This document shows positions 1 through 19,288 of a stretch of DNA of 64,000 bases, in pieces. This DNA comes from Glandiceps talaboti (taxonomy: Eukaryota; Hemichordata; Enteropneusta; Spengelidae). The notes under the pieces were generated by a model, which ran no database searches, was not told where the DNA came from, and saw nothing but the letters and a program-made list of their open reading frames with translations. The position numbers and the translations under genes are program-made. The DNA lies in NCBI RefSeq assembly GCF_964340395.1, contig NC_135553.1, positions 2,392,001 to 2,456,000 on the forward strand, written 5' to 3'. How positions within the stretch are numbered: position 1 is the first letter of the stretch; each line of letters opens with the position of its first letter.

Positions 1-161
1 GTCAATCAAAACATTTAACGTTGATTGGTTAAAACAAATAATACTAGATATGGAGAGAGAGACGGGGGGGGGGGGGGGGGGGTGTCAACAAACTAACATA
101 TCAATTAGTGTTATGTAAATAACCTGTACTTTTCATCATATAATATCTAGATTTGTATTTT

Positions 162-1712
162 GGCAGTAACTATAGGAATTAGGTAATTGGCAGTAACTAT
201 AGGAATTAGGTAATTGGCAGTAACTATAGGAATTAGGTAATTGGCAGTAACTATAGGAATTGGATAATTGGCAGTAACTATAGGAACTAGGTAATTGGCA
301 GTAACTATAGGAATTTAGGTAATTGGCAGTAACTATAGGAATTAGGTAATTGGCAGTAACTATAGGAATTAGGTAATTGGCAGTAACTATAGGAATTAGG
401 TAATTGGCAGTAACTATAGGAATTAGGTAATTGGCAGTAACTATAGGAATTGGGTAATTGGCAGTAACTATAGGAATTTAGGTAATTGGCAGTAACTATA
501 GGAATTGGGTAATTGGCAGTAACTATAGGAATTGGGTAATTGGCAGTAACTATAGGAATTGGGTAATTGGCAGTAACTATAGGAATTAGGTAATTGGCAG
601 TAACTATAGGAATTAGGTAATTGGCAGTAACTATAGGAATTAGGTAATTGGCAGTAACTATAGGAATTGGGTAATTGGCAGTAACTATAGGAATTTAGGT
701 TATTGGCAGTAACTATAGGAATTTAGGTTATTGGCAGTAACTATAGGAACTAGGTAATTGGCAGTAACTATAGGAATTAGGTAATTGGCAGTAACTATAG
801 GAACTAGGTAATTGGCAGTAACTATAGGAACTAGGTAATTGGCAGTAACTAGGAACTAGGTAATTGGCAGTAACTATAGGAACTAGGTAATTGGCAGTAA
901 CTATAGGAATTAGGTAATTGGCAGTAACTATAGGAATTAGGTAATTGGCAGTAACTATAGGAATTGAGTAATTGGCAGTAACTATAGGAATTAGGTAATT
1001 GGCAGTAACTATAGGAATTAGGTAATTGGCAGTAACTATAGGAATTTAGGTTATTGGCAGTAACTATAGGAATTGAGTAATTGGCAGTAACTATAGGAAT
1101 TTAGGTTATTGGCAGTAACTATAGGAATTAGGTAATTGGCAGTAACTATAGGAATTTAGGTTATTGGCAGTAACTATAGGAATTAGGTTATTGGCAGTAA
1201 CTATAGTAATTGGGTAATTGGCAGTAACTATAGTAATTGGGTAATTGGCAGTAACTATAGGAATTGGGTAATTGGCAGTAACTATAGGAATTAGGTAATT
1301 GGCAGTAACTATAGGAATTAGGTTATTGGCAGTAACTATAGGAATTAGGTAATTGGCAGTAACTATAGGAAATAGGTAATTGGCAGTAACTATAGGAATT
1401 AGGTAATTGGCAGTAACTATAGGAACTAGGTAATTGGCAGTAACTATAGGAATTGGGTAATTGGCAGTAACTATAGGAATTGGATAATTGGCAGTAACTA
1501 TAGGAATTAGGTAATTGGCAGTAACTATAGGAATTAGGTACTTGGTAGTAACTATAGGAACTAGGTAATTGGTAGTAACTATAGGAACTAGGTAATTGGC
1601 AGTAACTATAGGAATTAGGTAATTGGCAGTAACTATAGGAATTAGGTACTTGGTAGTAACTATAGGAATTAGGTAATTGGCAGTAACTATAGGAATTAGG
1701 TACTTGGCAGTA
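162..1712. repeat. 27-bp minisatellite in EIF3L intron 11, about 57 copies
   Basis: Tandem array of a 27-bp unit (plus strand: GGCAGTAACTATAGG followed by AATTAGGTAATT) with point variants and occasional 1-2 bp indels. It ends about 10 bp from the donor of the last visible EIF3L exon (donor at 1721-1726). Read on the minus strand, many units stay open in the frame of the upstream exon and give a nine-residue repeat of the type VTANYLIPI. This is intron-retention sequence, not a likely protein. A poly-G run sits just outside at 66-82. Confidence 0.95.
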
Positions 1713-1726
1713 CTGGTAGCACTTAC

Positions 1727-4700
1727 CATATCATATTGGTAGGACTTGGTCTGAAACATCTGTTTAGTTCTTTGGATGTAGAGGAGAATGTTGGCAAAAC
1801 TCCTGATGGCATCTTGGTATCGTCTCATCATCATGTATGCAAAACCAACATAGTAATAAGTGGTAATCTGACAGGCTGGGACACGGGAATAGACACTCTG
1901 AAAAGCAGATGGAATAGAACATAAAATGCTAGTTTGGGATCATTATAAGTATGAGTCTACCTTTGTTTCAGTATAACTATGACTAGCACTATCATAAATT
2001 TAAGAGAAAGAACCATCTACATTTAATCATACTGATGGGAGAAGTTACATTGACACCAGAGGGCGCTATTCCAATGTCGATCAATATCAACTGACATTTT
2101 ACCTTTTTGTTGAGTTCAATATTCTCTAGAACTTTGATACCCTGGTAGTAATCACCCAGTAGAGAATGCAAACGTAGCAGACCAATCAAACTGAAGTATC
2201 CCAACATCTTGTAGAGTGGATGACTTCCAAACTCACCAGCTACACTGTCAGGATCACCTGAAATAAAATCAGAATAACTAACCATCATTGCTAGGTTAAC
2301 ACAAATCGCTTGTACCAGATGAAACTGATACACGCCATACACATGAAGAGATGAATTTTAATTTATTAGGTTTTCATTTGTTCTGAACCTGTGAACCTCA
2401 TGGTGTACTGAATTTAGGTGCCTTTATACATTTTTTTAAATTGATGTGTAGACATGAACCTTTGTTTAAAACAGGATTTCCTTTGTCCCTTCATGTTAGG
2501 ATTAGGAGGAACTACACAGCTCCAAAAACAAGTCAAATAATTGCAGCTTTTGACAATTTTCTGACGCTATGATTATACAACACATGTCAATCATTACTAC
2601 TTCTATATTGCAAACATATGTGAACCAATTGACCATTGCTGGGTATACATATTACCCCTAATAAAGTTATTAGAAAATGAAATGGAGAAATTACTCATAG
2701 CAGAAAGAATCTATTATAATTACCATATCTGTGAGGAGGAAAATGATAATTACCATAGACTATACTTTAGCTTATAAGGGAATTATGAAGACTATTACTT
2801 TACCTTATTAGGTAATATTGAAGACTTACTTTACCTTATAAGGGAATAGTCATGATTGTATCTTTAGAGGAAAATATAATAATTTATTAATTACCTTCAA
2901 TGGCATAAACTTCCAATTGTTTATTGATGTTAGATTTATCAACCAGTGAATGGAGTACATTCAATACACTGTGAACATTCCATATCTGACAATAGAAAAT
3001 GAAAAGAAATTTGATATTATGGTCAGTGTACTGCAAGAAATCACTGCCTTATCTTTTTGCTCTTTTTTCATTAATATATCTTAATTGAATATACACTAAA
3101 CTAAAAAGAAATACTTTGGTTAGAATTACATATCTTCTAGTCATTGATGGTAATGTGTGCACTGGCTTGATGACCATGTGTAAACAAAACAAGCAAATGT
3201 ATTTGAATATTCAATCCCATGTCAACAATCTGTAAATAGGGGTTGATCAATGCATAATAATATATGCTTTATCATAAACAACAATATAATACAAGTCAAA
3301 AATAAAATCACAATTTTCACTTACAGTTGTAAGGATTATAGAAAAGCAAGACTGATGAGATGCATACCTTTGGACTCTGTCTCAGTACATTGATTTCATC
3401 GTCAGTCTTTTTCATCAACTTACTACGGTACTGGCTGAAAGACTGGAACTGAAAAGGTAGAAAGTGGCAAACAGTTATACAAGGGTGAATGAATTACATG
3501 ATTTTGAAGGTAATACACACATAAGAATTGAAGGAATGTCACATGAAATCAGCAAGAAATGATGACATCTATTTCATGTCAGATAGGTTTTCTTTCTTTC
3601 TTTGTGTTTTATCACTGATATTTGTTCTTCTGATCTTTCCTATATTTGTGAATGTTCTTTTTTAAATACACAAGTTTCACTTACATTGGTGGGGTACCAA
3701 AATCTTAAATATGTCAAATGTCAGAAAGTGATCAGTTTTCAAAACAACCCCTCCCATATCAACATACACACTCTTCCATATGATTGTTACTCAATTTCTT
3801 ATGTTATTACCATGGAAACCAATATAATATGATGTAAAATAAGAAACACATTTTAAATAGTTATTCACACTAGTTCATTTCTAAAAGAGTATTCCAACAT
3901 CAGAAGTACAACTGCTCAACAAAAATGTCTATTTCTAAGATGAAAATATTGTGATAAACTCAAAACTGGCAAATGGGTAATATCATTAAGAGCAGTTTTG
4001 ATTGTATTGTATCCATGGGAGAGTGCATCAAACTTGTGAAGTTAGCAACCTACCTGGTATATGAATTCATCAATAATATCCCATAGCCATTGGTTAGGCA
4101 GCTCTAGAGGTACAGGCAAATCACCATCTGTACACAGATAAAGCAATATAAATCTAATATCAATACACATTATGGTATGTATACTTTTCAGACACTTGTC
4201 TAGTCTTATGTTGATGTAGTCCTATAGACATTTGGACTTACATCCTCAAATCTGTCATTTTTTCCTAAAATTAATTTTAAAACAAAACAAAATAATCAAT
4301 TCAATCAGTAGAACCTTTAGTGGCTAGACACTGGTGGAACAACTGCCTCTAAATGTAAGATACTTCCATCAGTAGTTGTCAATTGTCTAGTCAGCTGTCA
4401 GGGATGGAGACAGTGTACAACAGAGTAGTATACAGTTATGGTTTTGTGATCCATCCCATGGTGGTTTTTCATAATACATGTCACTGATACACTGATACAG
4501 TATTTTCAGTACCACAGTCAAAATGTAAAGTTTCACTTACTCAGGATATAATAGAAGAGATTACAATAATTATAATAATACTATATTTTTAGTACCACAG
4601 TCAAAATGTAAAGTTTTACTTACTCAATATATAATTGAAGAGATTACAATAATTATAATAATACTATATTTTTAGTACCACAGTCAAAATGTAAAGTTTT

Positions 4701-7700
4701 ACTTACTCAATATATAATTGAAGAGATTACAATAATTATAGTAATACTATATTTTCAGTACCACAGTCAAAATGTAAAGTTTTACTTACTCAGGATATAA
4801 TAGAAGAGATTACAATAATTATAGTAATACTATATTTTCAGTACCACAGTCAAAATGTAAAGTTTTACTTACTCAGGATATAATAGAAGAGATTACAATA
4901 ATTATAATAATACTATATTTTCAGTACCACAGTCAAAATGTAAAGTTTTACTTACTCAATATATAATTGAAGAGATTACAATAATTATAATAATACTATA
5001 TTTTCAGTACCACAGTCAAAATGTAAAGTTTTACTTACTCAATATATAATTGAAGAGATTACAATAATTATAATAATACTATATTTTTAGTACCACAGTC
5101 AAAATGTAAAGTTTTACTTACTCAGGATATAATAGAAGAGATTACAATAATTATAATAATACTATATTTTCAGTACCACAGTCAAAATGTAAAGTTTTAC
5201 TTACTCAATATATAATTGAAGAGATTACAATAATTATAATAATACTATATTTTCAGTACCACAGTCAAAATGTAAAGTTTTACTTACTCAATATATAATT
5301 GAAGAGATTACAATAATTATAATAATACTATATTTTTAGTACCACAGTCAAAATGTAAAGTTTTACTTACTCAATATATAATTGAAGAGATTACAATAGT
5401 TATAATAGGACTCAAATCTCTGATCCTGGGTTGGTCCTCCCTGCAGATAGACACATAACAAATGTATTATTTGTACTAGTGTTTAACAATTGGGATAGGA
5501 CTGAAGAAATCCTATGTCAAATATTATATCAGTATGACTATGAATTACTACTGATACATGTAGTGGTATGCAGTAGACAATATTAGTAACGTATAGAGAT
5601 GTTAGTATAGTACTAAGTAGCAGGTGAGTAACATTTTGGATACTGGATGTGAGAGGCAAATTAATTAATTCTCTGTCAAGTTTTTTTTATTCCAAGACAT
5701 TATAATAAATACATCGTTAAGTTTTTAAGATTGACACAGACCTGTAAGTTTTTAAGATTGACACAGACCTGAGCAGTAGATGTACATTAATTATTGAACA
5801 AATGGTACAGATTACTTTCCTCTCAAAACTTCTGCTATTGTACACGTGGTACATATATGAAACACACAAGATAAATCAGTTTCAATGGTGCCTGACCAGT
5901 CCTTCTGAAACCACTACTAAGTTTTTATTAACATGGTGGTAGGCTCAGTATGAACTTCAGGAGTGTTAGTATGTACTTACAGTAACTTTGGCGTATATAT
6001 GTCTGTAGTACAATTCCTTGTACAGAATCAGAAACAGGGGATCTAGAAGAAATTAGTGACAATGACAAATTACAGTTAGCTAAAATATGTACAATATCAA
6101 AACTCAACACAATGTTTAATATTACAGTGCTACTTGCATGAAAATCAACCAATGTTACACCAAGAAATATTAGAGTACAAGTCCCATCCCAACCGGCCCC
6201 CCTGTTGTTCATAGTCGATAACTTTATCAGCTGGTATTCAGCACATAATATACACAATGAATGACATGACAACATTCTATCACAATCTTGAAGAAACTGT
6301 TCTGTTTACCCTGAAAAAGCCTTTACCAATTGTTAGAATATTGCCATCCTATGGGAAGAGACTGTGCAGGAGCTGGTAATTAGCACACTGCACTCCACAT
6401 ATTTTTATCTTGGAAGTTGGGCATACAAAATATATCATTTTATGTCAATTTAAGTGTAGTGAGTATTTTTGGAATACATTGACAACTTTTGGTTACATCA
6501 TTTACTGAATACACACATGCACAAGCAGTAAGTATTCTATAGTAATAATATAATATCTTCATTGTTTCACAAGTTCCTTCATGCACATACTTACCATTTC
6601 CAACATGTGGTAGTACAAACTCAGCTTCTGGCCATGATGAGTTCTTGAAGAATCTTTCTGTGAGTTTGTTGAAGCTGTGAAGACAAACCACAATAATACA
6701 TATAGACACACATATTGTGGATTCAGTTACTCTATCATGTTAAGTTAGCTCATTCACACTGTGATATATGGACTATCTCTATATTATACAGCATCTACAA
6801 GACAACGGTTCTCACCAAAATTGTTATCCTAATCTGACATGGGCCTTTAAACTAATATCGGATTAGGATAAAATCTGGGTATGAGAAACAGTTGTCCTTG
6901 AGTTTCATAGATTAACTTTAATCCAGTACAATAGAATTATCCTATTTAATTCATCCATTTGGCTCCATTGATAAGGCAGTACTAATCTAAGGTCACAGGA
7001 TTCACACATTGGATTTTAAAACCCTACTCCAGTCATTCATTAATACATATACTTCTTAGTATGTGCTAGTAAGGGCACAAGAAAGTGGAAACAAAACACA
7101 GCTGACAATGACTATGAATTGTAGTATGTAAAACCTTACTACTGACAGATATATCATAAAGTCATCATCAGACAATTCTTGGCAAGAATGTAGAACAGTG
7201 GTCTGATTTAACAAATCTTTTGAATCAAAGCTAGGGAGTTATGATAAGGTTTGGGATAGGGGCACAGACCCTCCCCCCTCCCCTTCCCAACACACACCTG
7301 ATTAGTATCACCAATGACAAGTGGCCACATTTCTACACTTTTCTCCCAATGCTTACCTGTTCTCATAGCAATTATTGATTTCAAAGAGGTTTCCTTCATT
7401 GATACATTTGTGGAAATATTGTATGAAATTCTTGATCACTTCTGGTAGGATATATGTTGGTGTACTTTGATGTTCATATTGACGTTCATATGCTAGATCT
7501 TGTCTGGGGTCTCCTGTAGGGAAAAAAATATATAATATAGTCTATTGAAATAATCAGTAAAATGCCAAAAGGGAAGTATGTCATTGGTCGGAAATGTTCC
7601 TATGTTGAGATTGGAGGTCATTAAACCCTTGAAATTGTAAAGCATATTTTAGAATATCTTGCAAAGATTTCCATGAAGGAAAGACTCTTCACTATGTTTG

Positions 7701-8462
7701 CAATTTATCTGATGGAGAAAGCATTTTCTTTGATACAATTTCTCATCTTAAAACATACACAAATCTTGTACAACTTCAATGAATCAGATGTGTTCATTTT
7801 CGTAGCTGTTTTGACAAAATGATGTGTTACAGACACTTTATGCTTATCACAAGTCATATTATTTCATCCAACTGTGTAAGGGTGTGAAATACATGTACAC
7901 AAATCATGGTGTTGCAAAGCAACGTTGCCTTATAACATATAACGTGGTTTATAACTTACAACATGCTATGGAAAGCATGGTAAAAGACAAAATGTCATAA
8001 TACAGCACTCATAAATTAGCTGCAGGAAAGATCTGTTTTGATTTACATGTGTCAGGGAGGAATTTCCCAAGTGGAAGTTTATCACAACTAACATTAACAA
8101 TGTATTATACAAACATTATACAGTACCTGTGTGGAGTCCATATTCTTCCTCCTGGTTATAACCATGAGCGTGCGATGATGAGCCATAGGCTGCGTATGTA
8201 TCATACTGTGTGGAAGAAAAACAAGACAATGAAAAGCTAAGCATCGCAAAATTGAGAAACGAAAGTCTGACCATCGACCAGTCCATGTAGATACGTTTAG
8301 TCATTCACTAGTTGCAGCCGATTGTCGAGTAGGTTAATTTTGACACCGTCAAATATGAAATCGGTACTCTCTTTCCCGTCATAATTTTAGACACTAACTC
8401 GAGGTTATTCAAAGCTCACTTACCGCATTACCCTCGACAAATTCTTCACTTTGCATGTACAT
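1727..8462 (-). CDS. EIF3L: Eukaryotic translation initiation factor 3 subunit L, 5' eleven coding exons (partial)
   Basis: Subunit of the eIF3 complex, which loads the 40S ribosome and mRNA during cytoplasmic translation initiation. Coding exons in transcript order: 8462-8424, 8205-8127, 7513-7357, 6674-6595, 6042-5981, 5440-5371, 4127-4054, 3448-3368, 2985-2895, 2257-2103, 1897-1727. They sum to 1059 nt (353 codons), every junction keeps frame and all introns are GT-AG. Recognisable blocks match animal EIF3L in order: [105 protein letters not shown] and [19 protein letters not shown]. Human EIF3L is about 564 residues, so the C-terminal third with the PCI domain lies beyond base 1. The start could be the ATG at 8462 or at 8456 (same frame). 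Introns after the sixth and eleventh exons contain large tandem arrays. Confidence 0.96.
2053..2067 (+). promoter_or_regulatory. CTCF-like core motif in an EIF3L intron
   Basis: The sequence ACACCAGAGGGCGCT matches the bilaterian CTCF core CCASYAGRKGGCRSY at 14 of 15 positions. It lies in the intron between the tenth and eleventh coding exons, about 36 bp past the tenth exon. Motif match only; binding is inferred. Confidence 0.35.
4508..5400. repeat. 83-bp tandem array containing copies of an EIF3L exon end plus its splice donor
   Basis: About 10.8 copies of an 83-bp unit, with unit starts (AGTACCACAG) at 4508, 4591, 4674, 4757, 4840, 4923, 5006, 5089, 5172, 5255 and 5338. On the minus strand each unit carries about 38-40 nt homologous to the 3' end of the sixth EIF3L coding exon (tail coding [11 protein letters not shown]) followed by GTAAGT. 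The last unit is the true exon end and donor (5371 / 5365-5370). Two exon-fragment types alternate: AATTATATATTGA, as in the real exon, and TATTATATCCTGA. Confidence 0.95.
5718..5771. repeat. 27-bp tandem duplication
   Basis: Two nearly perfect adjacent copies of a unit with core TTTTTAAGATTGACACAGAC, in the EIF3L intron between the fifth and sixth coding exons. No function is seen. Confidence 0.8.
6959..7012 (+). other. Possible degenerate tRNA-derived SINE head
   Basis: The stretch GGCTCCATTGATAAGGCAG, then CTAATCTAAGGTCACAGG and ATTCACAC, looks like a decayed tRNA body with an A-box-like start and a B-box-like end. It sits in an EIF3L intron between the third and fourth coding exons. The B box is poor and no clear 3' SINE tail is visible. 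Confidence 0.25.
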
Positions 8463-8600
8463 TTTCGAGCTAACAGATGCTCGATGTGACACAGACGAAC
8501 ACCACGTTTTTTCACGAGAAAGATGGCGGCTTTGTAGAATCCCTAACTTACTGTAACTTGTTGTACTCTAGATGGCGCCCTATAGAAAAGACTCTTTAGG
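8463..8600 (-). promoter_or_regulatory. EIF3L 5' end / core promoter region
   Basis: Sequence immediately upstream of the EIF3L start codon. It contains a perfect YY1-type motif AAGATGGCGGC at 8520-8530, on the plus strand and so in inverse orientation to EIF3L. A CTCF-like match CTCTAGATGGCGCC lies at 8566-8579 (13 of 15 positions in the full 8565-8579 site). No TATA box is evident, which fits a housekeeping gene. No divergent gene is seen to the right. Confidence 0.55.
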
Positions 8601-8650
8601 ATAGGATAATATCTTTATACATGTAGCGCAGTCATCCGATATCCTACCAT

Positions 8651-9351
8651 AGGGGTCAGCATGTAATTGATTGAGCGATCGATTTATTGATTGGTTTATT
8701 ATTTGGTTGAATGATTGATCGATTGAAAGATCAATATTTTTGTGGTGCAATATAACTTATTTTGTATCAATTCACTCACCGAGTTTTAAAACTATTTTTC
8801 CCTGGCTACTTTGCTCTCAGCTGTATCTCAGACCACTGAAAGTCTGAGGCTGTATGTAATTCTCTATTTTCTTTATTGACAAAATAGAGACACCTTCTCC
8901 ATTCTTCTCCTCTTATCTAAATTAAAACACTCACTTACAGTAACAGTTTGTTTATATCTAATCTTCTGGGAGATTATCACACTGCACAAACAGTCGATCA
9001 TGCATAAACTACTGCTAGTTTTTAAAGTAAATTTTCGTGGTAACTTATCTCTCACCAATTATAAGGTTAGGGGTGTTTTAATTAGATAAGAGGAGAAGAA
9101 TGGACAAGGTGTATCTATTTAGTCAATAAAGAGAGAATTACATACAGCTGAAAGAGAGAAAAGGAGACAGGGAAAGAGAATTTTTTTTTTATATCAACAC
9201 AAAACTCAGAGTGAATTGATCAATATCACACACAAAATAAGTTATATTGCACCACAAAATTGATCATTCAATCGATCAATCATTCAACCAAATGATAAAT
9301 CAATCAATAGATCAATCGATCGATCAATCAATTACATGCTCGCTGACCCCT
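8651..9351. mobile_element. Foldback (long inverted-repeat) element, about 700 bp
   Basis: Two arms of roughly 280 bp are inverted copies of each other. Both begin AGGGGTCAGC and run through a GATCGATT-rich segment, TTGTGGTGCAATATAACTTA, AGCTGTATGTAATTCTCT and TTCTTCTCCTCTTATCTAA. They enclose a central spacer of about 130 bp (about 8935-9065). The flanks carry a near-direct repeat, ATCCTACCAT at 8641-8650 and ATCCTACAT at 9355-9363, a candidate target-site duplication. There is no transposase ORF inside, so it is a non-autonomous element. Confidence 0.85.
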
Positions 9352-9448
9352 GTGATCCTACATGTAATCCTGCCATGGCCATTATCTTTTAATGGACTTG
9401 AGGGATGGACTTGACTTGAAGAGGGTTAAACGGGACAGGTTATGTATC

Positions 9449-9592
<144 letters not shown>

Positions 9593-9639
9593 CGACCATC
9601 TCTCGTCTAACAAAGGCGTTTCCTCTGCTATGCAATGAT

Positions 9640-11480
9640 TTGGTCGTTCGTGTTGTTGCTAAGATTTTTTATTCAGATAAATGTCTATTCATGAAAAACA
9701 TTCAATTCTGGTGTCGCTTCCAATGCTATATCAATGAAGAAGTACACTACTATATGAATTAATTGCTCTAGTCGCTCACTAGAATGGCAGTTTTAATATT
9801 GTGTCATAAAATCCCCAGTTTATCCAGTATTTTTTCTTCTTCTATAAACAGAGATTTAACACCCCTGTATTGTTCCATATTATTTGCGGTGATGTTTCTG
9901 TAAAGAATAGACTTGCCCCCGACCTCGCCTCCGAGATCTGATCTCAAAATTATGCTATTATTGTGTAGGATTTTCATATACTTAAAGCCACAATATCTGT
10001 CATATGCTCTCAATTTAAACTGATATTTCCACTAATTATAAGATTGTTATGTATTTTTTATTACGAGATATCGGTATTGATAAGCAGTGCCTAGAATTTA
10101 AAATAAAGGATCAAGATTGTTCATCATTCCAAAGTAAGTTTCATGCTCTATGTTAAACCCACGACAGGCAACACCAGGAGAGTAGATATGGACTAGTGTG
10201 AGTTCTATCTTTATATATGTGTGTCTATCGTTCCACAAATTCGTCTACAGCTGTTTCTCAGTGATACGTCATTCAGTTCTATTCAAATTTTACGATATAG
10301 GAATCACGTGAATGCCATTTTTTTCTGACTGCAAAGGGCAACTATTAAAAATCATGTAGTGTGAAATGCAATACCGTATTCGACTCAATGTGATAGTATG
10401 TGTGTTGGCATTTCACATTTCAAGGTTTGTATCCGTCTACTCCTGCTATAGTTAATTCTTATAGGCCACGTTATGGGACTATAATCACAATAGGACCCAT
10501 ATACAATTGTCTGAATCACTTCGGTCTGTATTTGGTCTAGACTGTAAGATACGTCGTGACGTTTCGCCCTCACCGGCTAGGGGTTGGCCGATGTTTGAGG
10601 GCGCCCCGTCACGACGTGCCTTAGTTACATACTATATTTGGTCCTGTTAGTGTTAGGCTGTCGAATCAGAGTGTTGGATAATGTTGGGTAAAGAACCACA
10701 TGTATCTCACAGACTAGAAACATTTATAATGATCTAACTGTTAGAATTCAAAAGAAAACGAAATCATGACTTAACTCGATAACAACAAAGTACTTCAGAT
10801 TTCTCATTAAAACATACTGATGGACTGTGTACTCCACGAAGGCTACCTACACACCTTACACGAACTGTTCGTTGCCATGACTCACCATCATACCGATACG
10901 TCACTTGTTTTAATTGTCTTCATAATGCATTCGAATTAAAAGCATCTTGAGGAGGAAAAATGGAGAACAGAAGACAACATTTTGCATCACCATCATTTAT
11001 TTCTGACTTGAATATTACCAACACTAGTAGTATTATAAATATTACTAAAGAAATTACAAATGAAGATAAATTTCTCATGATATGGACACTAGTCTTACGA
11101 GAATGAGACAAAGGGTACTAAGCACTCCTGGCCTAGTATTGACATTTATACATGCATGCTTGAAATCCTCATTGCTTCCCTTTACGTACGCCTTAGAATG
11201 TAGAATGTAGACATTTTTATAGGACACGTATTCTTGTACGCTTCCACAAACAATCCAAAGGTAAATTTTATTAAACGATTTGTAATTCACGCTTGTCAGT
11301 CAATTTTGCTGAGAAAGCAATTTTTCCAGTTCTGGGCATATATCAATATCATGTTATGACGTTTCATCAATTATAAGGGAAAAATACATGTTTCGAAAAA
11401 TGAGGGACAAGCAAAGAAGACTTCAGGCTTAATAATATGTTACAAATTGGATGTTGTTATTCTTACTAGTAGTTCTTAAT
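9640..11480. other. Intergenic stretch without a recognised gene
   Basis: Between EIF3L and VWD gene 1. Apart from the hairpin MITE listed at 10538-10634 I see no conserved ORF, RNA gene or exon-like splice pattern. It probably holds the 3' UTR of VWD gene 1 toward its right end. Confidence 0.5.
10538..10634. mobile_element. Hairpin MITE, copy 1 (97 bp) with 9-bp flanking direct repeat
   Basis: Near-palindrome: TAAGATACGTCGTGACG...CGCCCTCAC at 10545-10573 pairs with the reverse complement of 10595-10623 (TAAGGCACGTCGTGACG...CGCCCTCA), with a loop of about 20 bp. The direct repeat TATTTGGTC flanks it at 10529-10537 and 10635-10643. A second copy lies at 63571-63661. A 9-10 bp target duplication is in the range produced by Mutator-like transposases. 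No coding capacity. Confidence 0.8.
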
Positions 11481-11485
11481 AAACC

Positions 11486-11487
<2 letters not shown>

Positions 11488-11525
<38 letters not shown>
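11488..11525. repeat. (CAA)n microsatellite
   Basis: Uninterrupted CAA run of about 38 bp downstream of VWD gene 1. Confidence 0.95.
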
Positions 11526-11580
11526 CGCAATATAACAACAAAGACGTCAAAACTTAATCAATCTATAATTATATATAGAT

Positions 11581-11674
11581 ATACCAGAACAATAGCTAGG
11601 AGGTACTAGAACAATAGCTAGGAGGTACCAGAACAATAGCTAGGACGAGGTACCAGAACAATAGCTAGGAGGTA
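11581..11674. repeat. 23-bp tandem repeat, four copies
   Basis: Unit ACCAGAACAATAGCTAGGAGGT repeated four times with small variants. It lies about 120 bp past the stop of VWD gene 1, so probably in its 3' UTR. Confidence 0.85.
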
Positions 11675-11795
11675 TATATGGCATTCAAGTATGAATATTT
11701 ATAATCGATTTAAAATGTAGAATCCATTCTGTTGATGTTAAAATTGGCTAACGTCTTCAAGAGGAATCGACTATTATTCCACAGGCAGGGTTGTT

Positions 11796-18370
<6,575 letters not shown>

Positions 18371-18599
18371 GCGATTTTAAGTTCTGAAAAAAGAGGAAAA
18401 ATATGAAATTATGAGATTTGAAGATAAAGAACGAGATTCTGACAACAGAGAGATAGGGAAACTGTCAGTAGTCATACAATAAAGAAACACAGATAAGTTG
18501 TAAAATGACTCATAACTGATAATAGACAACAATGCAGCAAATCTAACTATAAATGTATACTGTCTGATGTCATCAATGCAATTGTGAAAATAACGACTG

Positions 18600-18604
<5 letters not shown>

Positions 18605-18671
<67 letters not shown>
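18605..18671. repeat. (TA)n microsatellite
   Basis: TA run of about 67 bp with a shorter satellite run at 18698-18710. It lies in the intron between the non-coding first exon and the signal-peptide exon of VWD gene 1. Confidence 0.95.
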
Positions 18672-18675
<4 letters not shown>

Positions 18676-19105
18676 CATGCATGCATACATAAATAAATAT
18701 ATATATATATCGTAATTTGTGTATGTTAGTGAGATATTTACATAATTTCTGTCATACATTTGCTATGCACAACTGCAACTAAAAACGTGGACGGAATGAA
18801 TTGAGTGCTGCCTAGTAACCCTTTTTAAACGTGGACGGAATGAATGGAGTGGTACCTATTAACACTTCTCAAACAGCACTACAAATTAAGTTTGAGATGA
18901 GATACAAATAGAAAGTGTGAATATACGACCCTGATAAACAAAGTCACATGTTATCGCTTGGCAGTTGCCATGTAGCTTGTCAACGATAGATTTATACAAT
19001 CATGTGGAATTGGTAAACGAAACGATTATCAATGTTTCTCTCGGTCACACGATTGGGTACTGTCATATTTTATAATATAATATTCGCCTGTGTAATCTCT
19101 CTCAA

Positions 19106-19257
<152 letters not shown>

Positions 19258-19288
19258 CATTGAAGTACAAATATCATGAAGTACTTAC

